Positions 1 through 10,458 of a stretch of 64,000 nt of DNA are shown piece by piece. Origin of the DNA: Atherinomorus stipes (taxonomy: Eukaryota; Chordata; Actinopteri; Atheriniformes; Atherinidae); the NCBI GenBank assembly GCA_023101725.1, contig JALJCO010007928.1:496001-560000 (forward strand). Reading direction: 5' to 3'. The position numbers and the translations under genes are program-made. The notes beneath the pieces are model-generated. The model did not search any database and had not been told where the DNA came from. It saw only the letters and a program-made list of their open reading frames with translations. The first letter of the stretch is position 1, and every line of letters starts with the position of its first letter.

Positions 1-783
1 TATGAGATCTAACTTTTCTTTTTTTTTTTTAATAGATGCAGATTCAACATAAGGGAGTTTCTTCTCAATTAAAGGCATCATGAAAAAACAATGCTCTTAT
101 GAGTTCAAATTGATTCTAATTTATACTGGCCTAAAATATCCAGAATTGTAAAGGCAAGCTGTCCATTAATTAAAGCTGCAGAGGCTGAAAAAAGACATCA
201 GAAATCAAACAATCAAAGTTTTGGACTTTTTCTCCCTTTATTTAACAACAATGCTAGCAACAGTTTAGCATGCTGCTTGGCTAATTTGGTTTGTTTCAAA
301 CAAAGACAGAGTGTTTGCTTTACAGCTGACCAATCAGAACCCAAGTACAGGTGTTGCCGATGGATAAGGGGACTTTAAAGATTTAGGTGTTCTCAGTGAT
401 GCGCCCCCAAAGCGAAGGCCAGTTCAGCATCCACCTTGCGACTGTGTGAGGTGTATTATATCCCCATGCTAACATGTGATGCGGTGCGTAAAGTAAAACT
501 TGGCTGCAACACTGTGCTGGAGCTAAAGTTGTGAAGTACGGTTTCTCAGCCTCAGGATGCTGCTGGGTAGCAACGACTCCACAAACGTACATAAGAAATG
601 TCCCAGTCCCATCAAAACCAGTTATACCGCAGAGTTTCAGGGGTGGAAATTTATAAAGTGAGACTTTAAAGTAAATACACATGAACATGATTCATTCCAT
701 TCAACATTAGATTCATTAGATTTAGAAGCGTTTCCTGTTTGAAATAAATATTTGAGTGAAACCACTAATTTAACTGATAACTA

Positions 784-1308
784 TACAGTTGTCTTTAAAA
801 TTATTCATACCCTCCCACTGAATAAGAAAAAAATAATCTGTCAGTGAACGCAGCTGAAATTGAAAAAGGTAATACATAAAAAAATCATGAAAATTATGAC
901 AATGATTTTAAACAGTTGTTTACCAGAAATATTAAAAACAAACAAACAAAAAATAAACAAGTAAACAAGTATGATGGGGCTCCTGAGCTAAAATTTTGTT
1001 GAGCAACTCTTTGATGCAATCTCTGCAATCAGGTGTTTTCTGTAACGTCCAATCAGACTTCTGCACCTGTTGACAGATATGTTCTGTTCATGAGCAAGGT
1101 GCTCGAATGTGTCTGGGACATTTTGTTTGTTTGTTTTTTTAAATCATTCTTTTCAAACACAATTCAAAAGCAATATTTTATTTCATTAAATTATAATTTT
1201 GTAAATTTTTATTTATTGCTTTTTTTAAGTTCCTTGTCATATGAATGACTATTGTGAATTTAGCATTTCTTTAAATGTAGCGTATGAATAATTCTGAGGA
1301 TGACTGTA
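784..1308. mobile_element. TA-flanked MITE, family A copy 1
   Basis: The termini are inverted repeats: TACAGTTGTCTTTAAAATTA at the left and, reversed, TACAGTCATCCTCAGAATTA at the right, each followed by TTCATAC(CCTCC). The element is 525 bases and non-coding. Ends in TA with long terminal inverted repeats point to a Tc1/mariner-type non-autonomous element. The same family recurs at 5523, 10470, 24007, 26305, 31158, 42628 and 58433. Confidence 0.75.
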
Positions 1309-1412
1309 AAAATAAAGAAGTATTTGAATCAAAGACAAATGAACTGAAATGTATTTCTACACTGTAGAAAGAAATAAACAGTGTAACTAGGTCATTACGC
1401 TGGCTGAGGCCA

Positions 1413-1440
1413 TGTGTGTGAGTGTGTGTGTGTGTGTGTG
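1413..1440. repeat. (CA)n microsatellite inside the exon 11 splice donor
   Basis: The minus-strand intron begins gtacacacacac, so the alternating CA tract starts at intron position +3 and runs about 28 bases, interrupted once. CA repeats near 5' splice sites are known binding sites for hnRNP L, which can change exon use. Confidence 0.9.
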
Positions 1441-1443
1441 TAC

Positions 1444-2045
1444 CTGGCAGTCGGCCATCAGCAGGTGTCTGGCGATGCTCTGGTGATTGTGGCTCAGCAG
1501 CAGCTCCTTCGCTCTCTTCAGAACAACCGTTTCCAGCGGTTTGTTTTCAGGAGGCAGAAGTCGCGATCCAAACTCTGCTGGCCTAAAAACCGACTCCGTT
1601 TCCACAACCGGCCGCTGGAAACCACTCCTCACTTTTTTCCTCCTTTCATCCTCTTCCTCCCCCTCTTCCTCTCTGCCTGCGTCCTCCTCTTCCTCCTCAC
1701 TGGTGTTTTCTAAGGCTGCGATGGCGTGATGGTAGGAGCTTCTGTCCAGCCCTCTCCGTCCTCCCTCCTCCTTGTCCGTCTCCCCGTCCCTCTTCAGCCT
1801 CTCCACGTAGCTGCAGACGGGAGGATGCAGAATGGGGTTGGAGCTTGGGGGGTTAGGCTGCTCCCACCCCTGCGGGCTGCAGGCTCTCCGGTCTGCAGGG
1901 TTCGGCTGCAGCCGTTCAGTCTCAGAATCGGGATGCTGGTCAGCAGGAGAGGCTGTAGAACTGGAGGAGCTGAGGGAGTCTGCAGGGAGGAGCTGCCGCT
2001 GGGACTTCTGGGGCTTAGCTGGGGGGGCCGGAGGACCTGCGCTGG
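1444..2045 (-). CDS. bcar3: bcar3 coding exon 11: long linker and start of Cas-binding domain
   Basis: The exon is 602 nt with acceptor gtgcttcacag and ends GCCGACTGCCAG|gtacac in phase 0. It encodes a Pro/Ser-rich linker (SAGPPAPPAKPQ), SYVERLKRDG, a strongly acidic run (SEEEEEDAGREEEGEEEDER) and FQRPVVETESVFRP, then EFGSRLLPPENKPLETVVLK and RAKELLLSHNHQ, ending MADCQ. The last part is the beginning of the C-terminal CDC25-like/Cas-binding domain. The next exon (expected to start VARILGV) is beyond position 1. The acidic linker appears longer than in the mammalian protein. Confidence 0.94.
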
Positions 2046-5000
2046 CTGTGAAGCACAAATTTCATGTGATGCAAAGTGTTGCAGCTGCAAAAAAATTATC
2101 ATTTATAGTTTTAAGTTGGACAGAAACTGAAGCAGTTACCTCTGCTCCTCCTGGAGGATGAAGGAGTTTCCACACATGTGGAGTTTAAAGGAGGTGCAGC
2201 CAAGCTGGGGGCCATGTGGGAGGTGGAGGAGGGCACCAGGGGCTGAAGGCAGGGGGATCGAGGCAGTCGATACAGGGGCACTTTGCTGGGTTTGGGGGGC
2301 GGTTTAGGACACAGCTGGCTGTCGGAGCCCCGGATGGCCTGGCCTGCAGACACACACCACCAAATATCCCACTACTACCATCACATTCATCTCTAGTAGG
2401 GATGGGAATATCGATAACCTGGAGTCGATACTTTGATACCAGCCAGACAAAATATCAGAATCAACACTTTCTTGAGTATCGCAATACCACTGTACAGGTA
2501 CAAAATATGTTATTTGTTTCCACTTCTGAGAGTTTTAGGCAATGAAATGATGTGAGAGCAGCCAGATTCTAGTTCCTGTGTCACATGATGGTGGTAGCCA
2601 ATCAGATGTCATGATGATTCTGCTCCTGTTAGTGAAGATGATTATGCTTTTTAAAAAAAATTGTATATACGCACGGCTACCATATTTTCCAGACTATATT
2701 TATTTATTTGAAATAGGGTTTTCGGATTTTTCATATCCTGTTTGCTTCTGCTAAAAATTTCCAAATCACTCCGATTCCAAAGTTAATGCCTGTAAATGAT
2801 AATAAACATAATGATTAAGAAGAATCCTGTCAGTCAGTGTGACTTAACTCTTTTCTAATATATAAGTCGCACTGGACTGTACTGTAAGTGACAGGAGCGG
2901 CCAAACTATGAAAAAAAGAGGGACTTATAGTCCGGAAAATACGGTAGTTAGATCACTGTCATATCATTCCACCATGGAATGATATCACCATAGCAACGCT
3001 CAAACCAGCTGCCTGCATAAAATCAGGCCTAAGTATTAACCTATACTTTAACATATTTAGCGAGTGTAATAAAGTGGATAAACATTTGTCATTTAATGTT
3101 TTCTCTGTGGGACCACAGATCTGCGGATCTGTGCATTACACAGTTTTAATGCACGACACAGAGGAACAACTCCGTGACTCCGTGTCGTGCATTAAAACTG
3201 TGTAATGTACAGTTCCTCGTTGTTTAATCCTTACTTATTACACATTATGTTTTGCTAAATTTATAATATCATTATTACATTTTAGATTTGAACATTCCCT
3301 TTGAACAAATTGAAATAATCTTAACCTGTACTTAACTACTTTGAAAATCTTATTTTTGTTAAATTTCTTCATCAATATGATAAATTGTTTTAAACGCATT
3401 TCTTTCCAGTACTTCTGTTCTCATATTTAACATTACACTTGCATTCAAGATGCAAACTGTTCATGTGATTTCTTTAAGGGGACCAAAAGTATCGGTGTCA
3501 ACATTGGTACCAGTGAAAAAAGTACCATAAACTACTGGTATTGTATTTACAGGAAAAATTTTGGTATTGCTCATTCTAATTTCTAGAACTGCGATCAGTC
3601 GTCATAGCAACACTATGATGCCAAAGAGCTTGGTTGAGCATCATGTGTTTCTTGGCAGCAAACAGTTGTGGTCTCATGTGTTATCTGATAATAAATGTAA
3701 GAGCCACAAGTGAAAAGAAGCTAATTTCATTTCCTATTTACATTCACGTAACGGTGGGAGGAAGCATGAACAGTTTAGAAGGGCCAGCATCTAATTGATT
3801 TAACAACCCACATGGGAGCTTTTATTGGCCCCTGGTGAGCTTTACAGCTTTATTTTTAGCCTTCTAGTCGCATTTCATTCATTTATACGAGAACCCAGCT
3901 AATCAGAAATGTGTGCAGCGATTCAGAAGCTCTGGAACAAGGATGCTTTATTTATTCTTCATTCATATTCTGAGCAGCGGTGTTGTTTTACGGCTGGAGG
4001 GTAGGGATGGAAACACTTCACCTCAGCTATAGTTTCTATCAATATTTTTTACTTCTTTGTGTTTTTCTATTTGTTTCTATTTACAAAGTGCCCTTTTCTT
4101 TGTTTCTTACTGCTTACCCGCTAGAAGCTCTGCAGATCTGCGGGGCACAGAGGGGCTCAGCACCGGCTCACTGCCCGTCCGAAACACCGGAGACTTGGGG
4201 CTGGGCAGGAGGGTGTCGGGGGACTGCTGGGGGTGCGGTTTGGATCCTGGACAAGAGAATAAAGGCAGAGCACTGAGTTTTACTGTTTTAAAAACAGCCA
4301 ACAAAGCAAGAACAACAGGATAAACAGTATTTGTTTCTAATCATTCAAACATTTGCTCACCCAGAGGCAGGAAGCTCTCTGATTGGTGCGCCTTGAGTGG
4401 GCGTCGCCGCTCCTGGACTTGATTGAGACTCGCTGGTTGGCTGCCGCAGCGATCCTTCGACCTGGATGAAACGCAAGGGCAAAATTTAGTGTTCGGAAAA
4501 AGAAACATTTTTATTTTAAAACGTGAGACAAATAAAAGTGAAATACTGTATGTAGAATCAATTTAAAGTATTTCTTCTTCTCTGTTTCTTTGTTCTCTTT
4601 GGACTGTGAGATTATTCGCTGTGTTTTTTTCACACACACATGGGCCTCATGCATTATCCTTAATAAACTCAAGTGCTGTGGGAAAGTCTGACAGCATCTT
4701 TTGTACCTACAGAGGACTCATAATACACATGGAATGTGTTGTACATGCAACCTTCAGCCAGAGTGGCGGATGTAAACAGCTCGGGGCTGTGAGGCTAAAA
4801 CTCAAATGTGGGAAAGCTTTTCAGAGTGTGAGTGAAAGTCAAACAAACCAAATGGATGGCTGAGTAAAGCTGGGCCTCCATTATTTATTTATTTGTTCTT
4901 TGCATGTTAACTGTCTGAAACCGTTCAGCCTCCAAGAGACTTGGATTGCTTGGAGCTAAACAGCCTTGAACAGAGAATCCATCAGAAACGTGGACACACA

Positions 5001-8000
5001 CGATGCTGGTTTGATGTTAGTGTGGTGCTCGCGTGAGTTTTGGGGGCACGAACCTGAGCTGGCTGCCCCGGATTACGCCGTTCTCCTGGCAGTGTGTGTT
5101 GTCGTGCACGGCGTGTGTGTTGTCGTGCGTGTATCCGTTGGTGATGTTGAGGCTGAGACGTTTCTGGCCCCGCCTCTCCTCGCCCATCAGCCCCGCCTCC
5201 TGGTGGCCGCCGGACAGACCGTACTTTTCCTCCAAGCAGCGCAGCGGCAGGGTTCTGTTGATCGGCTGGAAGATGATGGCCCCCACCACCTTCACAGGAC
5301 AAGCAGAGGAGGTGGAGATAATTTACTAAGACATCATATTATGGTAAAAATGTTTTTTTTTTTTTGTTATCATGTTGACCAACAAAGCCAGAGCTTTATT
5401 AGTTCAAAGCTCATCACAATGCCTATATATTCTGCCTCCTGTTTGAAATAATCACTACAAGGATGTATAAACTTTAAAAAAAGAAAGCTGAGGCATGAGT
5501 TTAAAACAGAGCAGTCAGAATCTACAGTCCTCAAATTTATTCATACCCTCCAATTAAAGAAGGAGAAAAATCAGCTGTCAGTGAAAAAAGTTGAAATTGA
5601 CTAAGTAAAAGCTGTATTCGCTCATGTGTAGAGGCTGACACTTATTGAGGTATTATGCAAGTAAAAAGCTCTGCAATCCATTGATGATTTTGACGATCAA
5701 TATCTCTATCAACCAGTCAGAGTCAGAAGAATGGAGGGATTGCACCCAAATTCACATTCGTTACACCACAATGATCCGGGAGGAAGGGAGCCCCGTAATG
5801 TAGAAAGAATGAATACGTCATTATAAAACTTCCCTCATCTCCATGGAAACTACCATGGAGAACACACAAGCCGCCTTTTTTCGAGGTACAGTACAATAAC
5901 GTTTTTTTTTTTGTTAGTTTTTTTTTTTATCACAAAACAACAAAATTAAGACATGATTTATGATCATGTGATTTTTTGGTTTGCTGCTCTTGTTAAGCCA
6001 ATGCTAAATCATACTGTACGTGTTCAGAAAGCTGCTTCCGAATGAGTGCAAAGATCTCCTGTGATGGCTGCATTTCATGCTGCTTCCTGTACAGGGGGCT
6101 CTTCTAATGATGAGAAGAGACTGAGAAGTAATTTAAGAAAAACACTTCTAAAACTCACCTGTGACACAGATTTTCTGTTGCCAACGTAGTATCTGATGAG
6201 TGCAGGGACGCTGTCGAATCCTTCTCTTTCCAGACGGTACTCCACCCTGGAGTACGCTTCGTTCAGCATCACAACCTGAAGTGGACAAAACCTGCCATAA
6301 ACAAGGATGTTCGATACTGGCTTCTTTTTTTTTTTTTTTTTTACCGATATTTGCTGTACCAATATTGTCCAATTCTTAATGTCTGATATCAACTGATACC
6401 AGCCAACATGTGGCTAATTCAAATGTTTCTGACTTTTTGGTAACTTAATTAACAACTTAAATCAGACATATTATCAGCAGTTTCAAAGCAAGTCAGTCTG
6501 TAGCAGCAGCAGCTGCACAGTAGTCACATGACTCTGAAAGGAATGCTGGGATATGAAGTTCTTCCAGAATAACTGTGACTTTTCTACATGCTAGACTGAT
6601 AGAGCAACAAGATCTCCCGAGATTTTGTTAGTATAAATATCGATTCTACACTTTTTAATATCGATACAATATCGCAACACAAAATATTGATATTTAGTGT
6701 ATAATAGTGATATTTTGGCGAATGGATATTTTCTTACACCCTAGTGATGCGTGGCCTCAAGTTTTTGTTGTGACATTTAAAAAGTAAAGAGTAGAAATGG
6801 ATGCCAATATTTTCTGATCTCACATTTTAATGCCAATATCGGCAGATAAAATCTGATATCTCTAGTTATAACAGTTAAAACTGGAAGTGTGTGATAGCCT
6901 TGTCCACCTATTTAGCTTTTTTCTATTCACGTTTAGGCTCATTGTCATCAGAGCGCCTGGTCTTGGTGTTCCTGCATATGTACTACAGTATAATCTGCAT
7001 GCAGACTAACTTTCTCTCGCGCTTCACTTGCAGCTTGGTTTGGTTCACACACTGACCTGCATCCACTCTACATCTCTGACTCTCCACCTTTTGCATGCTG
7101 TGCACACCATTGTTTTTTTGTTTTGTTTTTTTCACAGAGCTAATAAATGCAAATAAATTGTTTCCATAGCACTGCCGTGTCCTTTCCCTGGTTTTTGTCA
7201 CAGCCTATCATGTGTCGTGACCTGAGTGGAACTGAAGTGGTGAGAAATAGAACTGAAAATGCTGTACAGAGAAAGTCTCAGTGACCCAGAACTGAATCAG
7301 GGACTCAGCTGATAAATGTTGTAGCTCAAGAGAAATGCACCTTCATGCCACCCCTCCAGCTGCAGACGTGTCAATCACTATCAGTGTTCCACCGTGTGAA
7401 AGTCATATCACCAGCAACAACCAGTAACTACTCTGTGGTGTGCTGCAGAACTACTGTGTAGATCCGAGGTCAGACTTCGCAGTAAATCTTAATGACTAAT
7501 GACGTTTAAATGTTGGAGGATGAGCAGCTGAGTACCTTCTTGTTGATTTTAAAGTGCTGGGCAGCGTTTCGCCATTGGCACGTCAGGACGTAACTTCCTG
7601 GGCTGGACAGGGAGTCACGGATCAAGAAATCTCCGTCACGTTGCACAAGGTTTTCTGCAACCTAAAGCAAAGCAGGAGGTCACATGAGGGCACACACACA
7701 CGCGCACGCACACACACACACACATGCACAAACAGTGGCATACAGTGGCTGTTTACACTGCAAACATTTCATTAAATCTAATAATGGTAGTCTGTTGCAC
7801 AACTGGCATTTTTATCAGCAGGTCTGCAGAGTTTACATAAGATATCTAATACCTTAACCTGCTCCAATGCATACAGTTATATATGAAATGAAATGAAATG
7901 AAAAATACTTTATTCATCCCCGAAGGGAAATTCAGTATTGTAAAAGCTCTTTTTTTTTCTTTTTTTTTTTAATAAATAAACAAAAAAGTCAGTAAGTCTT

Positions 8001-10411
8001 GTTCTTTAGGGTGATGGTTGCTGGCAGGAATGAATTCCTGTATCTCTCCGTCCTACAGCGAACTTGACGCAGCCTCCCACTGAACACACTCTGTTGATTC
8101 TTCACCGTGAAATATATATATAATATATATATAAATATATATATATAAGAGTGTCATGCATATAATTTTTTGTAAACAAATGGGAGGGAAAGATGATGTT
8201 TGATGCATTTCAAATCCAATCTAGCACTCAGAGCTGACTTAAGATGATTATATCTGTTTATTTTATCAGTTGGACCTAAGAGTTGGCAAATAACAGGCAA
8301 CTTCAATGCCTTTTTATTTAAGGCAAATTGACTATTTTTGGAGTTTTAGTCAGATTGAATGAAACATACCATGTATTTTCAAATATTTCCTTAGCAACTT
8401 TTATTGATTATCATAATACTTGCAAAACTTTTCCTTAGGTTATACCTCTTAAAAATGTTTTTTTTTTGTTTTGTTTTTTTGTAAAATTTTAATTAAATTA
8501 AACTATTTTATTAACCCTATGGGAAACTGCCTTAAAAAAACAAAAAAAAAACAGAAAACAAAATCAGTCAATAATTAAGACCCAAACTGAGACATAACAC
8601 ATGAAATCCAACTACACATAGAAAATATGTTTAATTTAAAAGAGGAAAAACAATGTTTAATGACAAATGAGGCCAGAAACCTCCATTTCCATTTCAGTCT
8701 TGCTACATTTAAAACCTCTCTTCTTTTTCTCTCCAACACAAACACACAACCCTTCATACACAACTCAAGACTTTAATTAAGTAAGTGTTTGTGTAGTGTA
8801 TAATGGTAGTTTAGTTTAGCCAAAGGAAGCAGCTTATTAAAAGTGATTACATCTTACTGCTGGCTTTCAGAGGGAGCACACAAGCCCTCTCTCTCTCACA
8901 CATATCCAACACACACAACAGTGTATAGAAGGCTTTCTATACGCTGAGCTAAGGTTACAACCTCAGTGCTGCTGTGGAGGCCACTATTTTAGCTCTAATC
9001 TCTCTGTAATCACCGTGTGTGCAATATGACGGTCTAATAATAGGTGATCCGGCTCAACAGGCTTTAAAAGGCGGGACTCATGACTCAGATTTATGAGTGT
9101 GTTACCTGTCTGGGAATCACTCCGTGGTACCACGCGTGGCTTCTCGGCTCCTCGCAGTTACTCTTCAGCTCTTCCTCCAGCTCTCGGCGGAGTTTCTCTG
9201 AGGAGCAGTCCAGGATGAACTGGTCTCTGGAGAACTGCCATAAAAACACAAATACACAGTTCAGAGCTTCTACTTTCTCAGATAAAAATATTAAACCAAC
9301 TGTAGAGTGTCAACATCTATCCATCTATGCATTTGAAAGCAGTAAATACTACACATAATTTCAGGTCGACAAGTGAGAATAAAATGAGAATTCTTTATTT
9401 AATTCCAGTCATAATAAAGTATTAAAAGATTTAAGGAAACAAGTATATCAGGCTAAATGGGAAACAGAAACTAACTTGATTGTCAGGCAAATTGATAATA
9501 CAGTCTTTGAAGTTTTCCCTGGTCATCCATTTAACGTGTAACACAATGGACTCCAGATCTTTTGATCCCTTTAAAGAAGCGTCGACTCTTTGATGTGCTT
9601 GTCATGTTTATGCCATTTCAATACCTCACTGAAAACCAAAATATCTAAGCCGATTGAAGCTTGTGCGATAGAACTACAGTACATGCACTTTTTCTGCTTG
9701 TCTGTAGTATCTTATTTATTGTTTTGTGATGTATCAGATTTATAATGTGATCTTGTTATACTTAATTCAGTCAGTCATGTAAAGAAATGAGCTCATTCAA
9801 TAGAAACTGTTATTTTTTCAGCATTTTTCAGCCAACAAATGCTTGAAGCCTCTTTGAAACACAATGCTGTCGTCATTCTAATTTAGATAAACTACAAACT
9901 GATCATGCAAAATAGGAGGTTGACCTTCTGCTTTGTCGCACCTTCAAACCTGCTTTCAAGCTTAGTTTCTTCTATTTAAAAACTATTTAGGTTCCACACG
10001 CTTTATTTAGATCTCCAAAATCCAGGCTATAGATACTTAGTGTCATGAGATTTAGGTCTAAAATGTGGCTTTAAACGCTAGAAATTAATCAAACTCTCAA
10101 GATTGGATGAAGCAAACTATTTCACTGCAAAGATTTTTTATCTGTGAGGCAGCTTGTATAAAGTGTAAAGCACGGCGGTGGGAGTGTTATGTGCTGCTGC
10201 TGTTGGTCATTCAACAATGACTTATACATCACTTACCACTGGGAGGGATTTAATGATATAATTATTTACATGAGTATTTTCCTTTGTTTCTAGCAGATCT
10301 GATGTGAATTCTGTGTAATCATAAGCATATTAATACCTCCTCTAAATACTGTTTATCATAGCAGCCACATTTTCATACTTAAGGTGACAAAACTGACAAC
10401 TGAAAAAAAAA

Positions 10412-10458
<47 letters not shown>

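Larger units (their letters stand above)
1..1443 (-). other. bcar3: bcar3 intron 11, 5' part
   Basis: This sequence runs from the donor of exon 11 to the window edge. It holds a (GT/CA)n tract at the donor and a complete TA-flanked MITE (784-1308). A 101-codon minus-strand frame at 383-688 has no recognisable domain. No further bcar3 exon (expected VARILGV) is present. Confidence 0.8.
2397..3578. mobile_element. hAT-type element, family H copy 1 with nested MITE
   Basis: The element begins TAGGGATGGGAATATCGATA and ends TTTTGGTATTGCTCATTCTA. It is bounded by an 8-base target duplication, ATCTCTAG (2389-2396) and ATTTCTAG (3579-3586), 7 of 8 matching. It contains a 265-base MITE (2680-2944) and an inverted duplication (3129-3212). 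No transposase frame is visible, so it is non-autonomous. It lies in intron 9, 53 bases upstream of exon 10. Confidence 0.8.

Noticed and set aside
383..688. 101-codon minus-strand open frame
   Set aside because: No recognisable domain, no splice or promoter context, and it sits in the intron after exon 11; probably chance or repeat remnant.
1414..2161. Several plus-strand frames over 1.4-2.2 kb
   Set aside because: Antisense shadows of bcar3 exons 10 and 11.
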